Below are positions 17,680 through 30,600 of a stretch of DNA of 64,000 nt, in pieces. Below the pieces are notes generated by a model. The model was not told the origin of the DNA, ran no database searches, and saw nothing but the letters and a program-made list of their open reading frames with translations. The first letter of the stretch is position 1. Each line of letters opens with the position of its first letter. A program made the translations under genes and the position numbers. Origin of the DNA: Leptoclinus maculatus (Eukaryota; Chordata; Actinopteri; Perciformes; Stichaeidae); NCBI GenBank assembly GCA_032191485.1, contig JAVDOI010000003.1, forward strand, positions 14,511,813-14,575,812, in the 5' to 3' direction.

Positions 17680-20600
17680 GTATTATCAATCAATAAGTCA
17701 TATATAATAATATATTAGTCACAAGGGCCATATTTGTGCATGACAAGTACTTTTACTTTTGATACCTAATGATACTTCTGTATTTTAACTTAAGAGGGAC
17801 TTTTAGGCAGGACCTTTACTGGTAATGGAGTATTGTTACATTGTGGTATTGAGTAAATTATCTGAGTACTTCTTCCACCGCTGGTCAATTGCTTTAAGTC
17901 TTTCTGTGTTTTGGCAATTTATGAGCAAGTCTTGCAAAGCTAAATAGCATAAAAACCAACAACAAAGTGCAATAATATATTAAAAGCAGCAGCTCTGTTC
18001 CTGCTTTTATTCGTTTTGTGGCAGTGTTAGTAATTATTTTTATTGCTTTTAATAAAAATCTCAAGCATTTGTACAAACACTACCAACAGCATCATTTGTA
18101 TGTTTGAGAAACTGCAGACGAACAGCTAAAAAAACACGAGACAAGGTGATAGAGTTCAATGACATCTGTAAACTTTTAGCTTAGCTCTGAGTTTTTCCTT
18201 CAGCTAACAGCGTCTTTATGGTCTTAAGTATTGTCATGACCTGAAAACCTTGTGACAGACATGCGAGAAAAACAGGATATACAGGATAGCAGGATGGCAG
18301 GGCAAAGACAGTCCGACAGCAGTAACCGCAGTGACCTATCATGAAAACAAAATATATGAATGCATTGCTTATACAATATAAAGAGTTTATCAGACCTACA
18401 ATTCACTCTTTTGGTTGTGATGGTTAAGTGAAACAAATAAATAAAGCAAATTCCCAGCTCTGTTTTCTGCTTTTTTCTTCTTTATCCGGTCTCCTTTTGT
18501 GTGTTTGACTGGAAAAATAATACGTCTACTCACGTTCCTGACAATGACGAAAAGGGAACATATGCAGAGCAAATCAAATCTTTAGATGAAAATAGGATGT
18601 GGAGACAGAAAAAGGAAATCTTGAAATGTCAATGGAAACACTCGTATATCATGAATCACAAATCAAGCAACACCAAATGTAGAGAAGGGTATAGTTTATC
18701 AGAACGTGTGTGTAAATATTTGCCTGTGTTAACAGTATTTAAAGATCTCCAAAACCTCTGAAAACCTTTCAGTTTGAGGCAAAAAGTTGTCAAAACTTAG
18801 TATATTTCTGCAAATGTGTACATTTTGACAAGTTTGAGTATCTAATCAAATAGAGAGGGAAAATTACTTCAATCCACTGTGGAGGAGTTAAAAAAAAGGG
18901 GGAATTATGTATTAGTGGGTGTTAGCTAAAGTACCACCTACATATCCAAGAAATAAGAACACCTCCATTAGCTACTAACACACTTTCCAGCGTGCCATAT
19001 TTCAGTTGGTGAGCTTTCCAGTAAAATCGGTGGGTGACGGCACACGTTAGCGCATGCATAATGTTATTCCATCATTCTGGAATCAGAAAGCAGTGGTGAA
19101 AAAAAAAAATCCCAACAATGTTTTTTCACATGAAGGCATCACGCTAACACACGGACAGGCTGTGTTTCTTCCTTATTTGTAATTCCGAAACAACAAACTG
19201 CTGAGTAACTGATCATGTCCTCACAGAAAATTCTATGTATTTCATGACCTCAATTTGTATTATCAATCAATATGTCGTATTTATTAATATACTACAAGGG
19301 CCATATTTATGGAAGCCCATTCCCACCAGCAAAAAAAAAAAAAAAACTTTAGGTGCATCCATCTGTAACCATAACACTGACCAGATTTTTCCAGTTGCTA
19401 TAGAAAGTCGAAATTATGAGATACTTTAACACAACAGTCATAGAAGCAGCTATGACATATGAATGGATTGTGAGTACATTGAAGACTTCTTTAAAACACG
19501 GCTTTACAACACATGAAATACAGATGATGTTTCACATGGATTGTACTGAGCAAACGCACCCTTGAATAGAATGTTAAGCAAGAAGCAGCTCTGGAGTATA
19601 AAGAATGAAACCAATGTGGCTGAGGTGGCGACTTCAATGTACTCACAATCCATTCATATGTCATAGCTGCTTCTATGACTGTTGTGTTAAAGTATCTCAT
19701 AATTTCGACTTTCTATAGCAACTGGAAAAATCTGGTCAGTGTTATGGTTACAGATGGATTTTTTTTTTTTGCTGGTGGAAAAAAAGTAAAATAAAAAAAA
19801 ATAAAAAATTATTAGAATTATTATTATTCATTTTGTGGGTGGATTTTTTTTTTTTTTTGTGAATTACATTTTTTTTTTTTTTTTTTTAAGTTACTATTTC
19901 TTTCTTTTCTTTTTTTTTAGTGATCTTATTTTTTTTTTTCAATCTTTTTTTTTTTTGCTGGCGGGAATGGGCTTCCATACATATTTGTGCACGACACGTA
20001 CTTTTAATTTTGATACTTAAAGTATAATTTGCTAATTATACTTCTGTATTTTTACTTAAGAAGGACTTTTATGGACGACGTTTACTTGCAATGGAGTATT
20101 TTTACATTGTGGTATTAAATAAATGATCTGAGTACTTCTTCCACCACTGGTCAATTGTTCTAAGTCTGTCTGTGTTTTGGCTTCTTCTTTTTTCTTCTTT
20201 ATCCGGGCTCCTTTTGTGTGTTTGACTGGAAAAATAATACTTCTACTCATGTTCCTGACAATGACGAAAAGGGAACATATGCAGAGCAAATCAAAACGCA
20301 AGCTGAAAACAGGATGTGGAGACAGAAAGGAAATCTTGAACAACTGGGTTTTATTTATATATTTGTCTGTGTTGACAGTATTTAAAGATCTCCAAAACCT
20401 CTGAAAACATTTCAGTTTGAAGCAAAAAGTTGTAAAAGCTCAGTATATTTCTGGAAATGTGTATATTTTGGCAAGGTTTGTTTAATTAGTTTGAGTCTCT
20501 AATTAAATAGAGAGGGAACATGTATCATTCAAACAAACATAGTGGGTGTTAGCTAAAGTACCACCTACATATCCAAGAAATCAGAACACCTCCATTAGCT

Positions 20601-20905
20601 ACTAACACACTTTCCAGCGTGCCATATTTCAGTTGGTGAGCTTTCCAGTAAAATCGGTGGCCGACGGCACACGTTAGCGCATGCATAATGTTCTTGTATC
20701 CATGTCTATTTTATGTTTTTTTATTCCAATCACTATGTGACTGGAATCAGAAAGCAGTGGTGAAAAAAAAAATCCCAACAATGCTTTTTCACATGATGGT
20801 ATCACGCTAACACTGTGTTTCTTCCTCATTTGTAATTCCCAAACAACAAACTGCTGAGTAACTGATCATGTACTCACAGAAATTATATTTCATGACCTCG
20901 ATGTG
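17680..20905 (+). repeat. Local tandem duplication, two diverged copies (about 1.58 and 1.65 kb)
   Basis: Copy 1 runs from about 17680 (TATCAATCAATAAGTC) to 19258 and copy 2 from about 19259 (TATCAATCAATATGTC) to 20905. Matching landmarks: GGGCCATATTT at 17727 and 19298; GAGTACTTCTTCCACC at 17865 and 20130; TTTGACTGGAAAAATAATAC at 18504 and 20221; TATTTAAAGATCTCCAAAAC at 18735 and 20380; GTGGGTGTTAGCTAAAGTAC at 18915 and 20541; AACTGCTGAGTAACTGATCA at 19196 and 20847. Copy 2 lacks about 550 bp present in copy 1 (around 17912-18466) and gained the foldback element at 19308-19979. Each copy starts with a common percomorph repeat (minus-strand consensus GTGGAAGAAGTA type). Confidence 0.88.
19308..19979. 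mobile_element. Foldback-type transposable element, copy 1 (6-bp target duplication CATATT)
   Basis: The ends are inverted: TATGGAAGCCCATTCCCACC at the left, and the complement of TATGGAAGCCCATTCCCGCC at the right. Inside, a near-perfect arm of about 125 bp (19357-19482) is repeated inverted at 19634-19760, around a loop of about 150 bp. The outer right arm contains long T tracts. CATATT flanks both sides (19302-19307 and 19980-19985). The paralogous uninterrupted site GGGCCATATTTGTGC survives at about 17727 in tandem copy 1, which proves the element borders. No transposase frame is present, so it is non-autonomous. The superfamily is not assigned; a 6-bp duplication fits few DNA transposon groups. 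Confidence 0.88.
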
Positions 20906-21407
20906 TTTCCCAAACGAATGGCATCATGAGAACTTCTTTTAATGATCAACGCACCCATTCAATGATTGACTTTCTCTTCCTTTTTTCTTTATGAGCGGCT
21001 GACAGCCACCTGACAGGACGTACCGCTTGTCATAACATGAAGTCAGCTATAATAGAATGTCTCTCTAACGCAGCCCTGCATCAACCACAGGTGGACATAC
21101 TTCAAACCCTTATCACACCAACATAGAAGCAGGTAAGCAGCAACATAAAACATGAAAAGATACAGTGCATTACAGGCACTTCCTGTAAGTGCAGCGATGC
21201 AAAGAAAGAAACCGAGAGTTTGAGGGAGGATGAAACAAGAGATTCAAAGACACTGGGAAATAGATCTGAAACAGTGGTAGCGTGCATGTGACGTCCAACG
21301 TCACGGCAGATAACGTTTGTCGAGCAAACCTGAAGTGAAAGAGTTCAGTCTCAACCTGTGTGGTTTCCTGCTAGTCACAACCTTTTTCTGCTTTTGTCTC
21401 GGTCAGG
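20906..21407. promoter_or_regulatory. ctsl.1: ctsl.1 upstream region with possible TATA box and 5' UTR exon
   Basis: The start codon of ctsl.1 lies two bases after an acceptor (ttgtctcggtcag at 21394-21406), so a non-coding exon must lie upstream. A TATAATAG at 21048-21055, followed by a possible short exon ending near 21091 (CAACCACAG then gtggac), is one reading, but the donor is weak. A start nearer 21300 is equally possible. The acceptor is observed; promoter placement is guesswork. Confidence 0.35.
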
Positions 21408-23698
21408 ATGAAGCTGTTGCTGGTTGTTGCTGCTGCTCTGGCCGTGGCCAGCTGTGCCAGCATTTCTCTGGAAGACCTGGAGTTCCACGCCTGGAAACTC
21501 AAGTTTGGTAAGACGGTCTTATCAGACTGTTTTCTTTCATTGTAGTCTGCTAACATAGAGCAGATCTTGTTCAGTACTGCCTACGAGGCTTAAATTTGGA
21601 GTGTGTGCTCATTTACACATAACACACAAGACCAAATCTAAAGAAAAGGGAATTGTAATCCGTTTACATGTTTAAAAGTTTACAACCTACATTTAGTTTG
21701 TCAGCTAATAAAGGGAGATCTCCAAACTGGAAAATGTAATCGATTAGTAATTTATCACAGATTATTTCCTTCTCTGATTGGCAGGAAGGTCCTACAACTC
21801 TCCGGCAGAAGAGGCTCATCGCAAGGAAATATGGATCATCAACCGCAAACTGGTGCTGGTGCACAACATCATGGCAGATGCGGGCATCAAGTCCTATCGC
21901 CTCGGCATGACCTACTTTGCTGACATGGTATATGCACAGAAATACTAAAATGTGGTTTCTGCCATCATTTAGCTTTTAACTTTCTCCCTTTGTGACTAAC
22001 AGCTTGTGAGGATGCAGTGAATGACATTTTGGATGAAGACATACTGAATTTTGACCCTCTTCTCCAGGAACATGAAGAGTACAAACACCTGATTTCCCAG
22101 GGCTGCCTGGGCTCCTTCAATGCGTCTCTGCCTCGCCGGGGCTCTGCTTTCTTCCGGCTGCCTGAAGGAACTGATCTGCCCAACTCTGTTGACTGGAGGG
22201 ACAAGGGATACGTCACTGATGTCAAGGATCAGAAACAGTGTGGCTCCTGCTGGGCCTTCAGTGCAGTATGTACTACATCAAGTTGGTGTCCTCTCTTTTG
22301 GTAATGCGGGAAACTTTACACAACTGTCTTTTGGTTTCAATCACACTTATTTCTTTCAGACTGGCTCGCTGGAGGGTCAGACCTTCAGGAAGACAGAGAA
22401 GCTGGTGTCTCTGAGCGAGCAGCAGCTGGTTGACTGCTCCGGCGACTATGGCAACGAGGGTTGCAATGGAGGCTTGATGGACAACGCCTTCAAGTACATC
22501 CAAGCCACCGGAGGGATAGACACAGAGGACTCATACCCGTATGAGGCTGAGGTAAACAGAAAGCAGTTTGGTTGAACATTTTTTTAATTTACAGCATCCA
22601 GTGTCAGAGAGCCATTTGTCATTATCAAGTTACAGTCCTCCATATAAGAGATGTATAATAGTGCCATCTTGTGGACAAAATGAATAGTGGCCCACAACAA
22701 ACTTTCAATGCAAGGCCGTTTCATTGACACGTCCATCTCTCAAAACCTTAAAAGGGACGCAGCACGAAAACTCTTGAAAACCTTTTTCATTGCTTGTGCG
22801 CCAGTTTTTTGTGGGCTGCCTCGATCAGAAAAAAACGAGTGTCTAATTTGTTGATAACATTTTTCTCTCAATTAGGATGGTCAGTGCCGTTACACTCCTA
22901 CCAATATTGGTGCCACATGCACAGGCTTCGTTGATGTGACACAAGGCGACGAAGATGCACTGAAGGAGGCTGTGGCCACCATCGGACCTGTCTCTGTGGC
23001 CATTGATGCTTCTCAAGGGTCCTTCCAGCTGTATGAATCAGGTGAACAGTTTTAAACACTACGTTGCTTCTGCCAGAAAATATTCTCATCAAATCCAAAA
23101 AGGAATAGGATATAATCTTTTTTTTTTTTTTTACCTATCCATATACCTGTATAATCTGTGGTTTTGTGTTTCTAGGAGTGTATGATGAGCCAGATTGCAG
23201 CAGCTCAGAGTTGGACCATGGTGTTCTGGCTGTGGGTTACGGGACTGACAACGGACAAGACTACTGGCTGGTCAAGAACAGGTAAACAACCAAATCTACT
23301 GCTCTTTAAAAATATGGACTGCATTCCTGTTAAAACTCAGTCGTATTACAGTGGAGACGGAAAGCTGTTGTTGTCACAGACAGCAGCAGTAAGACGTCTT
23401 ATTTATAGCTGCCAAAATAAATTGAAACTCACTGAGGATGTTGTAAACCTCTTTAACTACCCCATTACTATGAATTGCGACCATTATTCCACCTCTATTT
23501 GAATACAGATCATTTTGTCTCTGCATGTTGCTAATATTTGTGCTTATAATTGTCTACATGGAGCAACTGAATATTGGGTAATTTGTGTGTTTCTGTAGCT
23601 GGGGTCTTGGATGGGGAGACAAGGGATACATCATGATGACCAGGAACAAAAACAACCAGTGTGGCATTGCTACTGCATCCAGCTACCCCCTGGTCTAA
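21408..23698 (+). CDS. ctsl.1: Cathepsin L.1-type cysteine protease precursor, complete
   Basis: Papain-family (C1A) lysosomal endopeptidase, made as a pre-pro-enzyme. Seven coding exons, 21408-21507, 21785-21927, 22068-22265, 22360-22551, 22876-23041, 23176-23281 and 23599-23698, all GT-AG, join to 334 residues, the family's usual length. Signal peptide about 1-17 (MKLLLVVAAALAVASCA). The propeptide carries the ERFNIN-type pattern at 42-61 (E42, R46, W50, N53, V57, N61) and a GNFD-like GMTYFAD at 74-80. The mature enzyme should start near LPNSVDWR (118). Catalytic Cys142 lies in QCGSCWAF, His281 in ELDHGVLAVGYG and Asn301 in KNSWGLGWG. The oxyanion Gln is in DQKQCGS, and GCNGGLMD is present. 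C-terminus ASSYPLV. It closely resembles zebrafish ctsl.1; cathepsins S and K fit less well. No defect was found. In fish, cathepsin L paralogues process yolk or act in general proteolysis. Confidence 0.95.
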
Positions 23699-24070
23699 GC
23701 AGGTGAGAGGAAACTTCCTTCCCTTATGACCAAATACTATTAAAACAAGTTAAACTTCTGGGTGTCTGCACAGATGTACCTGAAAGAATGTGTGTGCACT
23801 CTGCAGTTTAATATCTATTAACTGGTTTTTGTTCATGTTTATTGGATTTTCAGGTCCAGGACTTTCCTCAGGAGGAGAAAAGTGACACATAATTTACTTT
23901 AATTTCATAAAGAAACTGAGTTTTGAAACAAGTCCTTTTTGTTGTTCCATGGATGTTAGTACGATCTTTCTGCACTTTTAAAATGATTTACGTTTTATTA
24001 AGATTGTAAATAAATGTAAAGACATTGTGTCGTTTTACAATGAAAAAATAAACAAACGTATGTGTTTATG
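23699..24070 (+). other. ctsl.1: ctsl.1 spliced 3' UTR
   Basis: Four bases after the stop codon a donor (CAG then gtgaga, 23702/23703) opens an intron that closes at ttggattttcag (23853). The final exon starts GTCCAGGAC at 23854. AATAAA signals occur at 24009-24014 and 24047-24052. An intron just after the stop is predicted from the splice signals; because it is so close to the stop it should not trigger nonsense-mediated decay. Confidence 0.65.
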
Positions 24071-24214
24071 ATTTTGTTGCTTTCCATTGTCCACCATTAT
24101 ATTAGGACTGATGTGTATTTTGTGGTATAATAAGCACCTGATGCTTAGAAATAATTGTTTTACAGAATTAAACTAAGTCAAAGTCAAAGGACAACTTAAA
24201 CTGCTGTGACAGGT

Positions 24215-24610
24215 TGAGCATATATTTGATGGATTGCCGCAAATTTTGTGCAGTCATGTCCCCCTTAAAATTACTTTTTGGTAATGGCCTAAAATCTAGA
24301 GTCACCATCCGGGCGATATTTAATTTGTCCAACACTTTGGTTTATGACCAAACGCCTGCAAAACTAATGACACTTCCATCAGCCTCAGCTTTACTTTGTG
24401 TTTAGGGCTAATTAGCAAATGTTAGCAAGATAATACTCTACACTAAGATGGTGATCCTGGTAAACTTTACCCGCTAAACATCAGTGTTAACATTTATGAA
24501 CAGGTTAACATGCAGATTAGCGTTTAGCTCAAAGCACCACTGTGCCTAAGTACAGCCTCCAGGAGCTGACCAGCTGTAGCAAGACATCCCTCTTTAATCT
24601 ATTAGCTCAG
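24215..24610 (+). repeat. Interspersed repeat of an abundant percomorph family
   Basis: From GATGGATTGCCGCAAATTTT through AATTTGTCCAACACTTTGGT, ACTAATGACACTTCCATCAG, GGGCTAATTAGCAAATGTTA, AAGATGGTGATCCTGGTAAA, CTAAACATCAGTGTTAACAT and TAGCTCAAAGCACCACTGTG to the GTACAGCCTCC end, the order of blocks is that of a very common fish repeat I recognise by sequence. Its class is not certain. No coding capacity. Confidence 0.75.
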
Positions 24611-27600
24611 GTTGTAACAACTATAGTTGCTCATTTGTCACGTGACATTATTCTATTTTCAAGGGCATGTAGGGATCTATGAATGAATGATTATATGTAA
24701 CTTTAGGCAAATATAAAATCTAGACGCGTTTACATTTTTTATTTATTCGTACGATTATGCTATAAACATATCGAGCAGTAGTATACCAGTGAAAAAAAAA
24801 ACCCTCATGCAACTCCATCTGCATATCAAGCAATCCACAGTGGGTCCCGATGCCAATATGAGAAACTCTGCAGTAGCTGTGGCTTGCTGCTACAGCAGCA
24901 GCATGCAAATGCAAAGGGTGAGTCTTGCACATGACGCAAGTAACTCATTGCTTTTCACAAAAGACAACATAGGCTACAGGAAATCATTGTTTACCTCTTG
25001 ACTTAATCACTTTCCAAAACTATGCACCCGAAACGATTTCTAAAAATGACAATGACTGATATGTGTGCAAATCTAACTGTATATGTATGGATTACAAATG
25101 CCTCAAGCTTCCCAGTGAGTAGACACGACGTATAGCTTCAGCTCCCTGCGCTGTACGTCTTCCATCAGTTTGCCCTCAGCCAAGGCTGATGCTGTTTTAA
25201 CAATACATTTTACGCGGTGCAAGAGACATAAAAAGGGAGCTTTTAACATTATAAATACACTTGCTTTAGTCATAGATTTTCAGATGTGCGCAGTGCATAT
25301 CCAGTTGACTTAGAACTTTGCTTGCAGACAAGTTGAACGTCTATAGAAAACATGTCTCGGAAAACAGATTTGATTTTCATGCCTTTGGGCTTATATCTAT
25401 AATATTCATTGCTTACACCCGTTTTGACTGAACTAAATTATTCACTAAAAAGAACTGTGCCTGTTGTTTAAAAAGTCTGATGTTTTGACTGCTGCTTGTT
25501 GCCTTTGGCTTGCAAACCTCAGGCCTTCCTTTGGTAAAGGAACATCTCCTCTTTGGTCTCTCGTCTTTGTACTTTTTGTTCGATTGGATAGCATTTCCTT
25601 GCATTATCTTTCCGGGTTTACAGTTTTACTTTCTTTAGCATTCGGCGGTTTGTAAAAGGATATCTCAGATTTATATGCAGGTGGGGACGCAGCCACAGAA
25701 AAGGAAGAGGTACAAGTGAAAGGAGAGCTGGGTGGTAATTGTGAACATATAGTGAAACAAAATGACGGAGCCGAAACGAGTGAGAAATTATACACTTTTG
25801 TGGTTGAATCTTTTAGAGAATTATCTCAGCTGTATGTTTTTTGGCCTCTATTACCTTCAATATATTTGACAGACAGCCTTTTGCTTTCAAGATCAGCCTC
25901 TCCTCCTGTCACATCTTCCCACTGTGACACTTAAGCCGCCCAAAACCTTGATAATCGGTTTCCATATAAACTGTGATTATGAGAAATGAAAAGAAATAAA
26001 ATGAAAGAAATATATTTTTCATCCTCATCTTTGGCAAACACTGATGGAATACTAAAATGATTTACCATTTATCATGCGAGTCTGGAGTGTGGGAATAAGT
26101 CATAAGCAATGACCTCAGCACAAAATGCCCATCAAACTGAATCAGATAACTGAAGACAACCACATTCTCTTGGCCTGGGCAGTGTTGGGATGGCTGCACC
26201 CACGGTCACACCGCCAGACTGTTAGTTGAGTTCATTCATAGTTATTTGAGTTTTTGCATTTTGGACAACCAATAGATATGTTTCCCTCTGTGTCGGGTTT
26301 TGTTGCAGTTCAATTAGCCGTTTTGTATTCAGTTTTGTTACGTTGACGTCGAACCGGGCCTGTTTTAGCTTATATTAAATTAATTCTTTGTCTTTTCCTC
26401 ATCTTTCGGGTAAATATAATGCTTAAGGGTTTTGAATGTAATCCAACTAAACGGCAGTAAGTCATTATTCTTACATCTCTATTGAACCTTAGGCAGAGGA
26501 AGGTTGCTTCACTCATCTGTTCTCCATGAAGTCGGCTATAAATGAATCTACAATGCTTAATTTATTTTATTAATTTGTCATGGGCTATTCAGCCTAACTG
26601 CATTTCATTTAACTGCACGCAATGAAGCTCAAGAAAACTCAGAACACCAATCTGACTTTGCTTAGTCGCAAAAACACAGTAACAGATGATGCCGACTTCT
26701 CGATCTGGCTTTGAATATTTTATAAATTTGATGAAAAAAACTTTGCTTATGAAAGTCATCGGTGAGAAAATGACGTTTAACTCATTCACAATAGTCCCAA
26801 TGTAATTAATGAAATCACATTAAGTGATTGTAATTTTCCCCATTCTAAATGTCACATTAGGTCTGGTTGTGATAATATTTGATGGGAGGTGGAGAAACAC
26901 AAGCAGGGATACAGAGAGGGGAGAACATATTAGGGGATTTAATCAGCTTGCGTGACAAAATGTGACCTTGACGTCTTACTTTTTCCTGCCTCGGCTGAGG
27001 CAAGCGGCAGCGGCGAGAGCTGCCGTGTGGAAGCAAACACGCACAGCCAACATAATTGAAAGGGAGATTTAAATTATCTCTTGTCAGGCCAGCCTCGTAA
27101 CAGTAGACCTGGGGGGAAAAAAACATTTTATCAGCACCGGAATGTGACAGTATTCAGCCAATTAGGCCTGAATGATTGTTATCCAGCGACGTTATCATCA
27201 TCATCCCTTTTATTTTGGGGAGTATGAAGGACGGCATTAGAAAAGTGGAAAAAAGCAAAAATGGAAAAGCTCCCAGACAGAGACAAAGGGAAACCGAAGG
27301 AGGGCGCGTATGAGGTGAGGCAAATTAATTAGTTTTGCTAAATCCTCCTCAAACAGCAGAAGCCAACGTGGCTCTACAAAAGGCCATTACTGGTAATCAA
27401 TTTAAATCTGTTTTACCAATCCCAAGGAAACCAATTAGGCAATTTAATTTAGCTTTTTTTGATTCACAGCATATCCACTGCACAGGATAGGACGTCCAAT
27501 TCGCATCCTGCAGGGAGGGACAAGTGAAAACACTGGGAGGTGTTGTTGGAACAAACAAAGCTATTGATCTGAGGGAGGCTGAGAGATCCAGGGAAGAGTG

Positions 27601-30600
27601 AGAATGGCAGGATGATAAATAATTGAATATGTTGTTTGTTAAGGAAACAGTGATCCTGCTGTGTTCATTTAAAACAGCATTAGTAATTAAGGTTTATTGC
27701 AAGTTCAGCTTTTAGCTGAATCTACACCTGAATTGTGAATGCGTATTTAAAGTATCTTTTCTTTTTTTCCGTCAGAAGCTCTTTTTAATCACTAGATGGC
27801 AGTACTTGACTGCTGATGATTATCTCAGCAGTTTGGGGTTCTGTGGCCTCGCTTGAAGTCCTGCAAAGGCCTGGTTCAAAGTAAAATGTACTACTTTGAT
27901 TCTTACAGTCACACGTCCTTGAAATGCACATACAGTACATACTAACATCCATATATACGCACACATACACACAGACTGCATTTCCCTGCACCACTGAAAC
28001 CATTACACTCTTGACAACGCACACGCCGTACGCTGAACGTCTGCTTAATCAACAATGTCACCACACAATTTCAGTAGATTGGCTGTTGGGTTGGTATGCA
28101 GGAAAGTGTCAGTCAGCCGTGTCACCCATCATAGCGAACAAACTCTCCTACGGGGATACAGGCGGGGCCACGTTTCTGTGCTCATGTGTTATCCGTCTGC
28201 CATTATGCCTTCCTCTGTGTGTGCAGCTCCTTGCTCATGTGTGGTGTGTCTGTGTGTGTGTGTGTGTGTGTGGGGAAATGGGATGTCAACTGGTTTGTCA
28301 AGGTAATGGGGAACATGTGTGGTTGTGACAGACAGGAGTTCTGAATGACCGCACACAGGACTGATGCGTGTGCTTACACACGCACGCACACGCGCAGACT
28401 CCCACATGTAAACAAGAACAGAAAAATGGCATAAATTACTTTTAAATGATCCAAAGAGCCAAGACAATGATTCATACTCGCACATCCTTCTTGCTCTTTT
28501 AAATCTTACCTTTCTCATCTTTATGCCCTTTTTTTTATTTTCCGTCTCTCCATCCTCTTCTAACCAGCTGCATTTCTTGGACAGGGCTCCTGGCTGTGGT
28601 CTGAGAGAGGCGAGTGAAGCTAACCGTTTGAGAAAAACAGCTCTGGCAAGGCCAATTACACCCAGACAAAGCACTTTGCATGTTATTGTGTTAGGGATTC
28701 ATGCTTGATTGACTGAATGGGTTCTAATGAGGCTGGGGAACGACGTGCAAGAAAGGAAGAAACACTCCTCAGCTTCCCTGATGGATTGAATCACCCACGC
28801 ACTCACGTAGACAGATACACGCAGGTACAAACCCGCTTGCTGGTGCACAGTTACAGTGCAAAGGTGAGCAATCACATCGTGCACGTGGAGAGCGCGCTTA
28901 CAGTGAAGATGCACGCAGATCAACACTAACGCAAAAAACAGTTCTCGGGTAACAGCTATAAAGTTGGTACCGTGTGCGTCTGTGAGTGTGTGCAGTGGGT
29001 GGCAGATGAAGAGGAAATAGTGGAAAGGTACCTTGCTGTATTGCCTCTGCAGATGCTCCTATGTGAAAGCCTCACTCCCACTGGCACCCTTTTATAGTAT
29101 CACTTCACTAGAGTTGGATATAGCAACAGATGGATTGGTAAAGCCTACAGCAGTGATAAAAAATGTCAGCCGTTATTCTTGTTGGGCCTGTATAACAGAT
29201 GTTGGTTTTATTTCTGTGTTGTGTTCTGTTGGTGTGCCGGGCTTCGACTCCACTAAGCTTCACATCTTTGAAGTTATTTTGTTCTTTGTCTCAGAGGAAT
29301 GAAGGTTGAAACAGATATTACTAGCCACAGGCTAATGAAAATAACAAATGCCTGCTCTGATGTTCGCAAGATCACCGTCAACAAAATGCAAATTGAAAAT
29401 GAAATTAGCAGCAACCCAGGTCCAGTCTATGCATTATAAAAGGCAGGTATTAGCTGCATGTATGTACACAAGCACTTCATCTAACACCTGTAAAATATGT
29501 TTCCAAAATATATCCTTTTTAAATGTTTATATCATGAATCATTGTCGAACAAGGCAAACATGTATCTAGTATTAACCATGTGATGATGTCATTTGATTTC
29601 CATTGTTTGCCAGCATTGAAGGGTACTTGAGAGACCCGGAGTGTGTGCCGAGAGTCCTCTGAGGAATATTTACAGTGGCCTTCTCCTTCTTTACCTTTTT
29701 CCTTTTTGTCCTGCTTTAGCCACTCCCCCTCCACCTGCTCATCCCCCTTCTCTTCAACAACCCTCTCATTCATCATTTCTTGTCGCCCCTACTCTCCTCC
29801 CTCTCAGCTCTCTCCTCTACCTCGTCCATCTCCCCTGCCGTACTGAGGTCAGGGTGAGGGGTCAATTGCCTGGGCGCACCACAGAGCCTGTTCTTGAAGG
29901 AGTAGTCATGCATCTGCGCTTCGTCTTATCCTTTTGTTTTATATCACCTGACAACTCTTTCCCACAGGAGTCGGCCTCACTCTCACCTGCAGCGACCCCA
30001 TATACCCGTGTGTGTATGCGTTTTCTGCATGCATGTTTGTGTGTTGGCATGTGTGGGTGGATGCTTCTCCGTGTGTCCTCCAGTTCTTTGCAGCCCCTTT
30101 TTGCCCACCCTTGCTTATTTGCCCTGTTATCTTCCCTCTTCTCCAGCTCTCTTCCTGACCTTTTTCTCCCTCTGCCTCTTCTCCTCTATCGATAGCCAGA
30201 GCTAATAAGGCAATTAAAGCCTAATTAAAGGAGTCTTCAGAGAAAGGGAAGGTCTCGGGCAACTTCACGAGGGTAAGGGAGCAGTGTGTTTACTCAAGTC
30301 TCTGGCGAGCTCTCCCTCACTCTCTCCTGACCAACAAAAACAAACAAACAAAAAATAAAGTACTAAAATACTAAAATAACACAATCCCATCACATTTTCA
30401 TAAAGTCTTCAGATTCATCTCTGTATTTTTAGTCAGTGGAGAAACAGGTAACGCGAGCTAACTATCTAATTTGTTCAGCTTCAAGTGTATTTATCCAACC
30501 AGTGTCAGCCCCCTCATTGTTGTCAAATTTGCCAGCGCAGATCAAAGAGCGCTGTGCAGCGTGGCAGCCAGGTTACCTCTGCTTGGCACTCAGAATCAAA

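Noticed and set aside
29641..30195. Plus-strand 184-codon frame
   Set aside because: Lies in a CT-rich region. The protein is Leu/Ser/Pro-biased low complexity with no domain, typical of pyrimidine-rich DNA.
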